From Delphinus delphis (Eukaryota; Chordata; Mammalia; Artiodactyla; Delphinidae): DNA of 64,000 nt. A program made the translations under genes and the position numbers. The notes under the pieces were generated by a model that was not told the DNA's origin, searched no databases, and was given only the letters and a program-made list of their open reading frames with translations. The first letter of the stretch is position 1, and every line of letters begins with the position of its first letter. This document shows positions 36,160 through 48,500 of this stretch, in pieces. Location of the stretch: assembly GCF_949987515.2 (NCBI RefSeq), contig NC_082689.1:106120957-106184956 (forward strand), given 5' to 3'.

Positions 36160-36940
36160 AAAATTAACAGAGAGAGAGAGAAGCAAGGCCAGGTCATTGA
36201 TGGCCTAGAGAGACTATATTAAAGACTTGAATATTTTATGACAGCAATGGAAAATCATTGAAAAGTTTTTACTAGAGTGATTAAAAGTTAAGTATTGTTT
36301 TTGAAAGTTCACTCTGGCTGCAATATAGAGAAGTGTCTGGCGAGCGGATAAGTAGATGCAAATGAGTCTATTTAGAAGGCTACTTAAGTAGAACACTTAA
36401 GATGTTATGGTGGGTCAGGCTAAGGGCTATAAGAGGATATGGGAAAAAGTCGACAGTTTTGGGAAATATATAGGGATTAGAATTGATGGGATATGTGTGC
36501 GAAAGAGGAGGTAGAGGGGATTCTGGATGGCATAACTCAGTAAACGGTATTGTGTGCAGCAGTGGGCAACATGGAAGTGAGATAGTTGTGATGTGCTGAG
36601 TTTGAGTTCTCTCTCAGACATCTAAGTGGAGATGGTGGGACAGAAGCTGAATATGTGGATCTGGAGCTCAGAGGAGGGGTCTTGGCTTAGCATGTCATTT
36701 TCAGCATTGAAATCACGGGAGTATAAGAATTCACCTGGGGAAAGAGTATACAGTGAAAAAACAATCTAAAAGAGAGCCTTCAGGAACTCCAAACTTTAAA
36801 GACTCAACAGAAGAAAGCGAACGCTGTAGAGGAGCTATCAGAAAAGCAGGAGATAGTGGATAATCCGAGAACCCAAGAGGTAAGTGTGCTTCAAAACAGG
36901 AGAATGGTAGAGTGTGAAATGCTTGTGCAAGGTTAAGTGT

Positions 36941-38250
36941 GCTGAGGAACAGCAGTGTTAGTTGGTCCCCACCATGGAGTCATCAGTGAACATACCTAGC
37001 GCCATTCTGATGGCTTGACATAGGTGGTATGTGGCTGAGAAAAACCAAAATCTACATAATAAATCTGATGAATTTTTCATGTTCTTCTGTGAAGGAGAGG
37101 AGAAAGAGTGCGATAGTTTGATGGAAAATTCAGGTCAAGGCAATGCATATATAAGATTATAAATTTATAATCTGAGGAAGAAGAGAGGGGAAAAAGAGGT
37201 TACTCTGTATCTCAGAATTCTTGAGAAGGTGAAATGAACCAGACAAGTGGAGATATTGGTTTTAAACTAGGGAGAAACCTATCCTCAAATCCTTCAGTTT
37301 CCCAGGAAAGGATATACAAATACATAAAAGTCCTAGTAAAAGTTTTTAGATCATTCCTTCCAGGTTTGGTACTTTGAGTTCCACTCTTGTAGTCTGAGCA
37401 GGTGTGAAGCATATGACTTGTCGTTTTGCATCTTTGGTGTCTGAAAAAAGATAATTTGTATGTAGAACCAGTGTAGAGACAACTACACATCACCTTGGGA
37501 TCCCAGAGTTTGACCTTGATTCACCCCTGGCTTGATGTATTCTGAGTTGCTTCACTTAATGAAGATTTGAGTGTGTTCCCTTCCAGGAAGTAGCAGCAAA
37601 AGAAAGAGTTTCTGAAAATAACACACTCTATTTCTTAACCCTTGTACCAGATAATATCGTTATACTCAGGGTAGGCTATACTTATGCAATAAATTTTTTT
37701 TAAAATCCCAAAACTTTATTTCTTGCTTTGTTATGTGTCTGTTTCAAGTTGTAAGGGGGAAAGAAGTTCAGGTTAATGGATGGTCCACTGTCTTTTAGCT
37801 ACCCCATCTAAAACTATAGCCTCCCAGTTTATGGAGGAGAGAGAGAGAGAGAGAGCTGAAAAGTTGTATGTAGGTTTTGGCATGCTTTAGTCCAGAAGGG
37901 AAAGGTATTACTCCCTCCCACAGTTCTAGTGGTTAGAACAAATCATTTGGCCCTGCCTAAGTGTATATCCCAGGAGGGCTGGGGAATGTGAGGTAGCATA
38001 TGGAATTCTGGATGAGCACCACTGTCTTTGCTACAGTCCACTCTTCTGGTCACTGAACATTATTTCATATTTTTCTGCACATATAACACACTCTACTCCT
38101 CAGCAAGTGAAACCACTCAGTTATATCCATCTAGGACATTTAAGCTCAAAGTCTGGAATCTCAGGTTGATGTTCCATAGATTTTTCACTGGTTCCAAATA
38201 TAACTTGTCTTAGACTAGAGACCTTGGAACCCAAAAGACAAATCATCTAC
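36941..38250. other. intergenic unique sequence
   Basis: No gene recognised. A short GA run lies near 37,838-37,854. Confidence 0.5.
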
Positions 38251-38260
38251 ACCACGTTTT

Positions 38261-38480
38261 TTTGTTTTTTTGTTTTTTTTGTTTTTTGCGGTACGCGGGT
38301 CTCTCACTGCTGTGGCCTCTCCCGTTGTGGAGCACGGGCTCCGGACGCGCAGGTTCAGTGGCCATGGCTCACGGGCCCAGCCGCTCCATGGCATGTGGGA
38401 TCTTTCCACACCGGGACACAAACCCGTGTCCCCTGCATCGGCAGGTGGACTCTCAACCACTGCACCACCAGGGAAGCCCC
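38261..38480 (-). mobile_element. CHR-type SINE
   Basis: Short cetacean form in reverse, with a T-rich tail interrupted by G. The 10-bp repeat accacgtttt lies at 38,251-38,260 and 38,481-38,490. Confidence 0.95.
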
Positions 38481-38488
38481 ACCACGTT

Positions 38489-38626
38489 TTGATGAAAAAA
38501 AGTTGAGTTCTCACTTAGATGGCCCTTATAGTCAAGAATTAAAATGCATACTTTTCAAAAAAAATACCAATTATCAAACAATTACAAGTATGATAAGTGC
38601 CATGAAAGAAAATTAGAGGTAGTCTA
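38489..38626 (+). repeat. local duplication, copy 2 (138 bp)
   Basis: Second copy of 35,608-35,748. Its homology ends sharply at both sides, without further L2 sequence, so this is the inserted copy. Its left edge coincides with the target site of the SINE at 38,261. Confidence 0.93.
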
Positions 38627-38805
38627 CTACCTCCAATACTCAAAATGTAATACCGAACAGAGACAAGATAAGCAAAATAAGCACTCTGATCTCATTCAGA
38701 AATAGAAAGACAGATATAACCAGCAATCATAGATCCAAAGAAACTTGAACTCTCATTGGACGAACATTGCGAAGGCCCCCTGCTTTGGGTCAGAAAAGAA
38801 TTTTT

Positions 38806-39010
38806 TTTTTTTTTTTTTTACGGTACGCGGGCCTCTCACTGTTGTGGCCTCTCCCGTTGCGGAGCACAGGCTCCGGATGTTCAGGCTCAGCGGCCATGGC
38901 TCACGGGCCCAGCCACTCCGCGGCACGTGGGATCTTCCCAGACTGGGGCACGAACCCGCGTCCCCTGCATCGGCAGGCGGACTCTCAACCACTGCGCCAC
39001 CAGGGAAGCC
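38806..39010 (-). mobile_element. CHR-type SINE
   Basis: Short cetacean form in reverse with a pure poly-T. A 15-bp duplication, cagaaaagaattttt, is at 38,791-38,805 and 39,011-39,025. Confidence 0.96.
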
Positions 39011-39025
39011 CAGAAAAGAATTTTT

Positions 39026-39785
39026 GACTAAACCTGATTCTGTGTCCAAAAACTCAAGGCTGCGGTTTCCACCCTCTGGAGTGTTCATGCTGTTCCATTA
39101 TCCTTCTTGGATACATCCTAACTCGGTAATGAGTACCAAGTTATACGGCTCTGGGAGAAAGTGGAAAGTCCTAGGAGTTGTTTTGAGCTTTAAGTAATTT
39201 ATAATTTAACTCAAGCTCCCAGTTTTTTAGCAATACAATTTTCTCAAAAAATTAGTAAGTTTCTTGTCCATTTAATATCAAGTAAATCAATGTCTATATG
39301 TGCTTTCTTATCTCTCACTTCCTTTTTCCGTTTGAAGTGGCTATCTTGAAACTAAAGATAGTTTATTGAAAAGCTATAGCTTTAATGAGCCTTGCCTGTG
39401 TCAGTCAATTCAATGGAAAGATTTTACTGTGTGTCATACTCTTAACCTCATTTTTGCCCTACAGGATCTTTTTCACTTGGAAAGTTTTAGCAACAGGTGT
39501 GAATGCCATACCTAGCTGGTATTTGTCAAGAAGCTGTATTTAAATTAATCTGTCTCTCAAAGATTTCTCAATTGTATTTCCTAGTCTTTAGGATTTCAAA
39601 TATATCTTCTTTTCCAATATAGTAAGGCTGAATATCTGAAATCACCCTGTTCTCTTTTATTTCTGTTTGACACTGACCAATTCCTTCCCGAGCTTATATC
39701 TTCCTTGTAGTACCTTCCCAAATGTGCTCTGTAAATATTAGTTCACTTCTGGAGTTTACTAGCTCATGTATGAATCATTAAAAAT
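39026..39785. other. intergenic, no feature seen
   Basis: Unique sequence. Nothing recognised. Confidence 0.5.
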
Positions 39786-39792
39786 GCCTCTT

Positions 39793-40003
39793 GGGCTTCC
39801 CTGGTGGCGCAGTGGTTGAGAGTCCACCTGCCGATGCGGGGGACACAGGTTCGTGCCCCGGTCTGGGAAGATCCCACATGTTGCAGAGCGGCTGGGCCCG
39901 TGAGCCATGGCCACTGAGCCTGCGCATCCGGAGCCTGTGCTCTGCAACGGGAGAGGCCACAACAGTGAGAGGCCCACGTACTGCAAAAAAAAAAAAAAAA
40001 AAA
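39793..40003 (+). mobile_element. CHR-type SINE
   Basis: Short cetacean form with a pure A-tail. gcctctt at 39,786-39,792 and 40,004-40,010 is the visible duplication, extended into A-rich sequence. Confidence 0.95.
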
Positions 40004-40139
40004 GCCTCTTAATTTCTCTCCAAGCAACTAATCTCTCCTGTTGTAATGCAGTTTCCATTTTCCTACCAGATTAAGATCATGAAAGCACAATTCTGATCCT
40101 ATTTAATTTTTAAGTATCTTCATATATATCACAAGAAGA

Positions 40140-40330
40140 ACATTTATATGTTGAGTGCCCATTCTATGCCAGACATGGTTTCTTGTGTTATCTCATGTAA
40201 TTATCGCAGAAATGTGATAATCACCCCATTCAACTCATTAGCATCTCATGCTTAGGAAGGTTAACAACTTTTTCCAAGACAGATAGTATTAATGGGCAGA
40301 GCTAGCCTTTTGAATATGGACTGCCTTGAT
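40140..40330 (-). mobile_element. MIR SINE, antisense
   Basis: gagtgcccattctatgccag, gttatctcatgtaattatcg, atgggcagagctagcc match the antisense MIR order. Confidence 0.62.
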
Positions 40331-41014
40331 TCCAAACCATCACATCTCATTCTCTCACATTCTTACCTGTGAAGGAGTTAATCTGTAAACTCCAAGCAAT
40401 TAAACCAACTTGAGCCCTGTGAATGGTTTAGACTTTGCACACTGCAGATAAGATTTGTCTGAATTAAAATGTCTGAGTCCCAGGCACCTTGGTGTCCTTA
40501 AGAAATCATTGCAATTTAACACATCTTCTAGATATACTTAGAATGTCAAATTGTAGGCATTTTTTTGCTAGCTTTTTTTATTTTCTCCTTAATGTAAATC
40601 TAGCAGGGATAAGTGTGGGTGAAACGAAGGAAACCACCTGCAAGTGCAAAAATGACAAGGACACCACACCTAACACTACAACTTGGTGACCACATTATCA
40701 AAAGACTTAATTTAAGGAAATCGTAGAAATAATACTTGTATTTTTTTTTTAATGCAGCAATTTTGTCTCACTCCTTTTCTCACTTCTTTATTCACACTGT
40801 GATACTTTTAGATTTTTTTTTAACAGGCAGTATTATTGTTTGGAAGACGCACTTCACAGTCTCTCTTTTCCAGTTTGTTCAGACGTCCAGAAAAACATTG
40901 ATTAAAACTACCATTGTATGTCTTACATATTATATACTCAATCTTGCCTTCTGAAATTTAATCTCTCACTGGTGACCTTTCTTTAAAAAAAGCCCAAAAC
41001 AAAACAAACAAAAT
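40331..41014. other. intergenic, no feature seen
   Basis: Unique sequence. A weak open frame at 40,489-40,689 has no domain. Confidence 0.5.
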
Positions 41015-41022
41015 TCAATCTG

Positions 41023-41275
41023 GGGACTTCCCTGGTGGTGCAGTGGTTAAGAATCCGCCTGCCAATGCAGGGGACACGGGTTCGGGCCCTGGTCTGGGAA
41101 GATCCCACATGACGCGGAGGAACTAAGCCAGTGCGCCACAACTACTGAGCCTGTGCTCTAGAGCCCACGAGCCACAACTAGAGCCCGTGCTCTGCAACAG
41201 ACAAGCCACCGCATTGAGAAGCCCGCGCACCTCAATGAAGAGTTAAAAGATTGAAATTAGAATACTTCCTAACAC

Positions 41276-41320
<45 letters not shown>
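41023..41320 (+). mobile_element. composite: CHR-1-like SINE + L1 ORF2 fragment + (AC)n
   Basis: The SINE body (gggacttccctggtggtgca ... cgcgcacctcaatgaagag) loses its normal 3' end at about 41,241. About 38 bp of L1 ORF2 follow (ttgaaattagaatacttcc, aacactatacac), matching the L1 at 32,225-32,265. The (AC)n run then forms the end. The 8-bp repeat tcaatctg at 41,015-41,022 and 41,321-41,328 flanks the whole composite. Confidence 0.85.
41279..41320 (+). repeat. (AC)21 microsatellite
   Basis: Uninterrupted AC dinucleotides at the end of the composite insertion. Confidence 0.97.
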
Positions 41321-41322
<2 letters not shown>

Positions 41323-41479
41323 AATCTGCATTCACCAGTGTCTTAAATATAATAAGCGCATGTGATGTTTATAAATGGAATAGGTAAAATAATTATGTGA
41401 GCTACGATTTTCTTAATAATCACACCATTCAACCATTCAGCCTTTATTTGTAACTAGTGACACTGATCATTTCAGATTT

Positions 41480-42010
41480 ATTTTAAAAAATATTTTCCCA
41501 GTTGTAAGATAATATATAATGATAGATAATTTGGAAAATTCAATAAACTAGAAAACTCCAAACCAAAAGAGAAATACTTCCAGAGTTTATGTTCATATAG
41601 TTTACAGAGTTGTTCACATACACTGTTGTATATGATGTATCTTGATTTTCTTTTTAACGATACAAAGAGGCATTTCTAATACCTTTGCAAATATTGTTAA
41701 TGACTATCATATTCTAATCCATCTTGCCTCAATTTACTTAATCAATCTGCTTTGGTTAAGCATTTATCTGCCTTTTATATTCTTTTGGAGTAAATACAAT
41801 TCTGCTACAGGTATTGTTCTAGTGTTATTTCCTTAGAGCGGATTCCTCAAAACTGGGATTGGTGGGTCAAAGTTTAGTGTTGTTTTCAAGCCTGCAAATA
41901 CACATCTTGAGACTGCTTTCCAAGGTCACTGTACCATTTTAGGATTTCAACAGCGAATGACTACTAGTCATCTCACTCGAGCAAATGTTGAGATTGATTA
42001 GAGCAAATAA
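41480..42010 (-). mobile_element. old L1 fragment, antisense
   Basis: On the + strand aaaactgggattggtgggtc, agactgctttccaaggtcac and tgtaccattttaggatttc follow an old antisense L1 3' region. Diverged. Confidence 0.5.
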
Positions 42011-42109
42011 CATCTTTTATTGATGACTAGTTTATGTTAAGCAACTCCTGTGTTTTTAGCACTTAATTAACTGCTGGTATTTTTTAAAGTGCTTATGAAG
42101 ACAATATTC

Positions 42110-42245
42110 ATTCAGGAAGCCTTGCACAATAGGTGAAGAGGCTAAATATTATAAGACTCATTCATAGGTGAAGCATTTGAGGCCAATGACAGTCAGATAA
42201 ATTGCCAGAGGTCACTAGTGGAGTTGCTGAGACTATAGGTAACAT
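42110..42245 (-). mobile_element. MIR remnant, antisense
   Basis: tcataggtgaagcatttgag, aattgccagaggtcactag and ggagttgctgagactatag fit a decayed MIR core. Confidence 0.5.
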
Positions 42246-42949
42246 CTTGCCACCCTCAGGCTGGCCCTTTTCCCTCTGTCCCATCTGGCCTTATCTGAAT
42301 CATAAGCCCCTCTGTACACTCATGCAGACAGATTCACACTTCCATGGCCTCCACTGAGCTAACTTTTTTTTTCTGTCAAATACATCCATTATGGTGGGTC
42401 TCACTAAATTTTTCAGAATGTGTCTAAGGCCACACTTATAAAATACTACTAAGAGCTGAGACAAACCTTTAAATCATTGGGCCAATTCCTTCGTTTTACA
42501 GAAGGAGGAAACTGAGGAAGGAACATGTGTCAGAATCATGATCCTCCAGTAAAGTGGTTCATACTCATCCAGCTAGTAAACCTAGAGTGTACGTGAGGGA
42601 ATTCTAGCTCAAACCCACATGTGTGCCTAGCACCCAGCAGAAAGCCAATCATACTGATTTTCTGACGTTTCCCCCTCATAGTCTGTCTTCCTTGACCATA
42701 CGTTGTTATTGTGAGATTCTTCATCGGAAGCATGCAAGGAAATCTCACTTCTACCTCCCAGTTCTCACAAGAGGTTACCTAATTTGTAGACTGATTTTAT
42801 ACCATTAACCAGTGATAATTAGAATGCTAACATTTTAATTAACTTAGTCATCATCAGTGGTTTTCTTTGACTCTATGAAGTCCATTGCTACATTTTGAAA
42901 TGACCTTTTTACCCCATTAATGGATATAACTACACTAAAGAAAATTTTC
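42246..42949. other. intergenic, no feature seen
   Basis: Unique sequence. A MIR-like trace (cgttttacagaaggaggaaa) is at about 42,493. Confidence 0.45.
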
Positions 42950-43560
42950 TAAAAGAAAAATTCCACAATGTTTTTATTATAGCATATCTATTTAAATATG
43001 TGTTTATTCCATTATATAATTTGTATATTATTTGTAGTATATTTCCATTATATTATTCCATATATTATTTGAATATACAAATGATATATATTTGTATATT
43101 ATTTATATATATACAGAAATATATATAATTACACACATAATGTATATATATGTATATATATACAGAAATACATATTTTTATTAAATTTTAAATCCACATT
43201 GTATGCTAATTTTTCCTTAGTATGTCATGCAATTTTTAGATCTACATTTTCTCCATTATGATTTATAAAGATTGCATAAGATTTCATTTTATGTATATAT
43301 AAAATTTATTTACTAACCTATCATATTGAATAGGCAGATTATTTATAAATTTTTACCCTTACAAAGAAAGATGCTTTAAATTTCCTTGTGCATTTTTACA
43401 ATTCTATATTTAGGAAAACTTCCTTATGATAAGTTCTATATTTCGAAGAATCTCCCTATGGTCACTCCACAAGTGCGACATCACAGGGTAACAAAGTATT
43501 TGCATTTGGCAATTTTTGATACTTCTATCATAATTACCTTCCCAGAAGACAATATTATTT
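42950..43560 (-). mobile_element. AT-rich repeat and possible old L1 fragment, antisense
   Basis: The first part (to about 43,200) is TATA-rich low-complexity DNA. From about 43,300 the sequence (aatttttacccttacaaag, gtgcatttttacaattc) resembles the antisense of an old L1 3' region. Confidence 0.4.
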
Positions 43561-44587
43561 CCATTGATTCTTATAAAGATGTCTGAAGTTGTGGACAATG
43601 ATTATCTATTTGATTGTAGATTTTAAAGTTGTGAGCTTTCTAGCATCCTAAGGAAAGCCAAATGGAACACAAATGGCTATGTGGAATACACAAGTGGAAC
43701 ACAAGCCCCTGTGGTGGGAAATGATTTGGGGGAAGTAGGACAACATGTGATGTCTCTCTGCAGGAAGTTTTTAAGGAAAGGAGATAGCCAGTATTTGGTC
43801 TTTTTTTTTTCCAGGTGTAAATAGCAAAGTTGGAAAGGACCAGACTACAGTGGAGCTTTAAGTCAGGTCAGAGCTTCAAAGAGGTCTCTGATTCTCTCCT
43901 TTCCCCATTTTCACTAAACTGATTGTGACTCAGAAGGGAAAGCCATCTCAAACTGTCTGTTTCCCTAACCTCTGATACACTGAGCACCATGGAACTGGAG
44001 GATGCCTGATATGCATGTGAATGCCTTTATGAAAGAATAAACACTCTCTTCCTTATTATTCTCTGATGCTAGAATCTGGAGCAAACTTCAGATCTTGCCA
44101 ATGTGTTCACAACTATATGCACTGTCCATTATTCCCTGTAGTGGGTTTTGAAGGAGATACTTCTGTGGATATGGTTTCACGCCCATAATCCTTTAACATC
44201 CCTATATCCTGTCTATTTAGCATTCTGTAAATGTGTTAACTATCATGAGGCTTTAGGGAAAATAAGTGTTTGGTTAGTTCTTGTGTAAAAGATCATGTCC
44301 TAAGTCACTTTAGGTCAAAAGAATGTTTCATGTATTTTAAAACAAAGTGAAAAGATCTGTAGGTTCTTCTTTAGGTTTAAAATCTCTTCAAATAAGTGAC
44401 TTGATTGTTTACAAAATCATTTTTGTATTTGGCCTGTGACTAATTCCATTGCTTTGGGAATTTAAGAGGTTAGGAAAACCATTATTGGAACTACTTTCTC
44501 TTCTTAGTAACTTGCTGAACTAGTAAATATTAGTGGCTCTGTTCTCTTCTAGGCTAAAATTACTATAAGCATATTTGAAAGGCAGGA
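43561..44587. other. intergenic unique sequence
   Basis: No gene recognised. An LTR-like polyadenylation phrase (gaaagaataaacactctc) is near 44,032 but no element edges were found. Confidence 0.45.
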
Positions 44588-46180
44588 CCCAAAAAATGTA
44601 ATTGTAAATAATTAGAAGGATTGGTGTTAATTTTTCTTTAAATGTTTGGTAGGCTTTACCAGTGAATCCATCTAGTCCTGGGCTTTTCTTTGTGAAGAGG
44701 TTTACTGATTCAATCTCCTTACTAGTTACAGGTCTGTTTAAATTATCTGTTGCTTCATGATTCAGTCTTGGTAGGTTGTATTTTTCCAGGATTTTATTCA
44801 TTTCTTTTAGGTTGTCCAGTTTGTTGGTATATTATTGTTTATAACAGTCTCCAATGATACCTTTTATTTCTGTGGCATTAGATTTAATATCTTCTTTTTA
44901 ATTTCTGATTGTATTTATTTGAGTCATCTCTGTTATTTTTCTCAGTCTAATTAAAGTTTTGCCAATTGTATTTATCTTTTCCAAAAGCCAACTCATTTTT
45001 ATTGATTTTCTAGTCTCTATTTTGTTTATTTCTTCTCTAATTTTATGTCTTTCCTTCTACAATTCTAAAATCCATATGGACTCCAATGGATCCTGGTAGC
45101 CAAATCAATTTAAGAAAGAACAATACTGAAGGCATCACACTTCCTGATTTCAAAATATAGTTCAAAGCTACAGTAATTAACATAGTATGGTACTGTCATA
45201 ATGACAGACATATAGACCAATGGAACAGAATAGAGAGCCCAGAAATAAATCCACACATGTACAGCCAACTCATATTTGACAAGAGTGCCAAAACTACTCA
45301 ATGGGAAAAAGACAGTCTCCTCAACAAATGGTGCTGGGAAAACTGTATATTCACATGCAGGAGAATGAAATGGGGCTTTATTTCATACCATACACAAAAA
45401 TCAACTCAAAACAGATTAAAGACATAAATGTTATACTCCTAGAAGAAACTGTAAAACTCTTGGAAGAAAACATAGGGGAAAGTTTTTATGACATTGGCCT
45501 TGGCAATAATTTTACAGATATGACACCAAAAGCAGTCAACAAAGGCAAAAATAGACAAGTGGGATTAAATAAAACTGAAAAGCTTCTGTATAGCAAAGGA
45601 AACAATCAAGTTAAAAGGCTATCTGTAGAATGGGAGAAAGTATTTGTAAACTGTATTTCTGATAAGGGGTTAATTTCCAAAATATATAAGGAAATTAATT
45701 TTGCTCATTTCAATTGCAAAAAAAAAATCTAATCTAATGACCCAATTAAAAAAATGGTCTAAAAATTTGAATAGACATTTTTCCAAAGAAACATACAAGT
45801 GGCCAACAGGTATATGAAAAAATGTTCAACATCACTAATCATCAAATAAATTCAAATCAAAACCACAATGAAATGCCACTTCATACCTGTTAGGATGGTT
45901 ATTATCAAAAACAAAGAAAATAAGTGTTGGTGAGGTTATAAAGAAATTGGAACTCTTGTACAATGTTAGTGAGATGTAAAATTGTACAGCCTCTATGGAA
46001 AGCAATACGGAGACTCCCCACAGAACTAAAAATAGAACTACCATATGATCTAGCAATCCCACTTCTGGGTATTTATTCAGAAAAATTGAAATACTGTTTT
46101 GTACCCTTAAAATTTTAAGACAGTGGATCTCATCTTGAATGTTCTTATCCCAACAAAATAAAATTTAATAAATTTAAAAA
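44588..46180 (+). mobile_element. older L1 with 5' inversion (twin-primed)
   Basis: 44,588 to about 45,056 is L1 ORF2 linker/RT sequence in reverse (the minus-strand frame 44,520-44,801 has YNLPRLNHEA and KSPGLDGFTGKAYQTF). From about 45,060 to 46,180 a later part of ORF2 and a 3' end run in the sense direction (tagccaaatcaatttaagaa, ctatggaaagcaatacggag). An upstream segment inverted in front of a downstream sense segment is the twin-priming pattern. No convincing target-site duplication was found. Confidence 0.8.
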
Positions 46181-47770
46181 TATTGTCATATCTTATGTTT
46201 CTACACTCTAATAGTAATATCTATAATCTTTCCTAAGCCTAACCATGAAAATTCCCTTATGTCAAGATTAACCTTCTGCCTTCTGCACTCAAATCTCTTT
46301 CCAGACAAACCTGAAATATAGACACTATTGACAATTTACTATTTATCCTTCTCATTGGGTCTGTATGCATCCCAGGCGCACAACATTCATCCTAGTTTAC
46401 TGAAAAGGTTCAGATATTTTTTCCCAGCATGTGGCACACAGGCTTATAACTTGGGACCTTTTCCTTCTCCTAGAATTTCCTGCTTTGCTTTCATAGCAGA
46501 TGATATTTTACTTATCAGCTCTGGATTCAAAAAAATGTAGTCTTGTTGAGTTTCAGGAAGGTGGATTCCATTTCTTCCTGCTCTAAAGTTCCTTACGTTA
46601 TTCATCATGGAGTATATATTTAGTATATTTGATGTCCACCTTACCATCCACAGGTAGGAATATTCTGAGGACAGGGGGCATGTCTTTATTCATCATATAG
46701 TTAGTGCAGGTATCATGGGACCTGGCGCCTTGTAGTTGCACACAATGTGTGTTGAAAGTATGAAGTTCAAATTGTTACTCCCCCACAGGCTGCATCCCAC
46801 AGCAAAAGGCTTAATACTACATCAGTAATAGAGGCCTCGGGGTTCTGATGATACATCAAACACGTCTGTGGAAACTGCCCCCAAAGAAATTATGTGTAGT
46901 CCTTTTATCAACGTCCCCATGACCTACTGCTGTGCAGAATTAACCCATGTGGGCAGAAAAGGGTGTAATCGCAAGTCTTTATAATAGTAGCCAAATAACC
47001 TGCATTACTAAATTAGTCCAAATAGGAAAATGTGATATTTTGTGAATTTCAGCAAAATTATCAAAGTCTTTAATTTTCCTCTCAGTTACAACACATTCTT
47101 AAGTCTTCCCCTGTTTCTCTTGAACACATTTGGTCTGGGCTTGCTTTATTCTCTGTTTAATAGCAGAACAAATATCATTATGTGGGTATGCAAATGGTTC
47201 AAATATGGTGAGCTGAAATAATTAAATTCCCCCATGAAAAGTTTGAGCAAGATGAAACTGTACGCATACTTTTTCATACACACCCTTTCCCTCAAATCTA
47301 ATTGAATTCCATCCAATCCTATAAATCTATAATTACACACCAGTGATTCATAGACTCATGCTGAATCTAGTTCTCATTTTAATCCAATGAAAAATTGCTA
47401 GACAATCAAGAAATAGGTTCTGAAATCCATTAATCAGTTTTCTGGAAAATAAAAAAATGGAAATATTTTATATAGAACTCTAAGAATACAGCAAGGACAT
47501 TCCTAAGGAAACGACTGAAGTTTCTCCATTCTCAGTACTGATATGGATGATACTTCCAGAGTTATAAAGGTGGAATGACTCTTTCCCAAACTGAAAAATA
47601 GCGTCATACCACAGAAAGAGGGCTGTATGTTGGGAGGTGGAAATTGAGTCAGTAAATTCCCAGCAATGCAATTTCCCCAAGATGTATTTGTCTAGTAAAT
47701 TTAGCACCAAACTTTTGAATTTCAACATCTACAAATCTGATCTTCCCCAGTCTCTAATCATTTTGACAAA
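46181..47770. other. intergenic unique sequence
   Basis: No gene or clear repeat recognised in about 1.6 kb. Confidence 0.5.
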
Positions 47771-47783
47771 AATCACTGACCTG

Positions 47784-47897
47784 GAAATTCCCTGGTGGCC
47801 CAGTGGTTAGGATTCAGTGCTTTCATTGTCAGGGCCCAGGTTCGATCCCTGGTCAGGGAACTAAGATTCCACAAGCCACGAGGAACAGCCAAAAAAA
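47784..47897 (+). mobile_element. short tRNA-derived SINE of the CHR superfamily
   Basis: aattccctggtggcccagtg, then the B-box-like ggttcgatccctggtc, ending gaggaacagccaaaaaa. Only about 115 bp, with the shorter head used by another CHR subfamily. Flanks aatcactgacctg and aatcatggacctg (47,771 and 47,898) form an imperfect duplication. Confidence 0.88.
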
Positions 47898-47910
47898 AAT
47901 CATGGACCTG

Positions 47911-48334
47911 CAACTTTTTGCTTTTACTCTAAAATCTTCTTTAGATAAATTGCTTTCCACTTGTCTTTTTCTCATGATAAACTTTTAAGACAGGCTTTAT
48001 CATGGCAATTCTTTTGGCCTGTATTGAAAACAAATTCTCTTTGAGGGTGAGGTATTGTCATTTAGATTCTGCAATTTGCTATTAATTCTTCAGAAAATGT
48101 CATTATCCAACAGAAACAAACTGCCAGACAAACATCAAAATTTAGAAAATTTGCACTGGCCACATTCTAAAGTCTTGTTTCCCCAAGGTAATATGGAGAT
48201 CTTTGATAAAGACAATAATATTGATCTTGCCACCCTATGAAGTTGTGCTTATATAGTGAGAGACATTATATGGTCCCAAACAGGACCTGCTGGAAGTTAA
48301 AGTGTCATATCTTATGACACCAAATTGTCAATAA
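47911..48334. other. intergenic, no feature seen
   Basis: Unique sequence. Nothing recognised. Confidence 0.45.
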
Positions 48335-48500
48335 CAATAACCATTGAATGAGTGTTTCAAGCACTAAGCATTGCATTTCATTTGCCTCACCAGTGATTTT
48401 CACAACCACCTTGTTATTTGGTGCCATGCCATTTTACAGATAAAAGGAATTTAAACGAGTTGCCCTCCATGTCATATGCCTAAAGTAAGATTAAAAATTA
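48335..48500 (-). mobile_element. MIR SINE, antisense
   Basis: gtgattttcacaaccacctt, ccattttacagataaaagga and aacgagttgccctccatgtc keep the antisense MIR order. Confidence 0.6.

Larger units (their letters stand above)
35540..36940 (-). mobile_element. L2-type LINE, antisense, split by a SINE
   Basis: Begins with the antisense L2 3' end (aactatatattgagagcta, tttgtggcaaacgtcatcc). It continues through tcaaacaattacaagtatg, gaaagttcactctggctg and ctaagtggagatggtgg, phrases of antisense L2. The SINE at 35,948-36,159 interrupts it. Divergence and the distal part make the outer edge uncertain. Confidence 0.55.

Noticed and set aside
43561..44100. Solo LTR
   Set aside because: Only a polyadenylation-like phrase was seen. 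There are no TG...CA edges or duplication.
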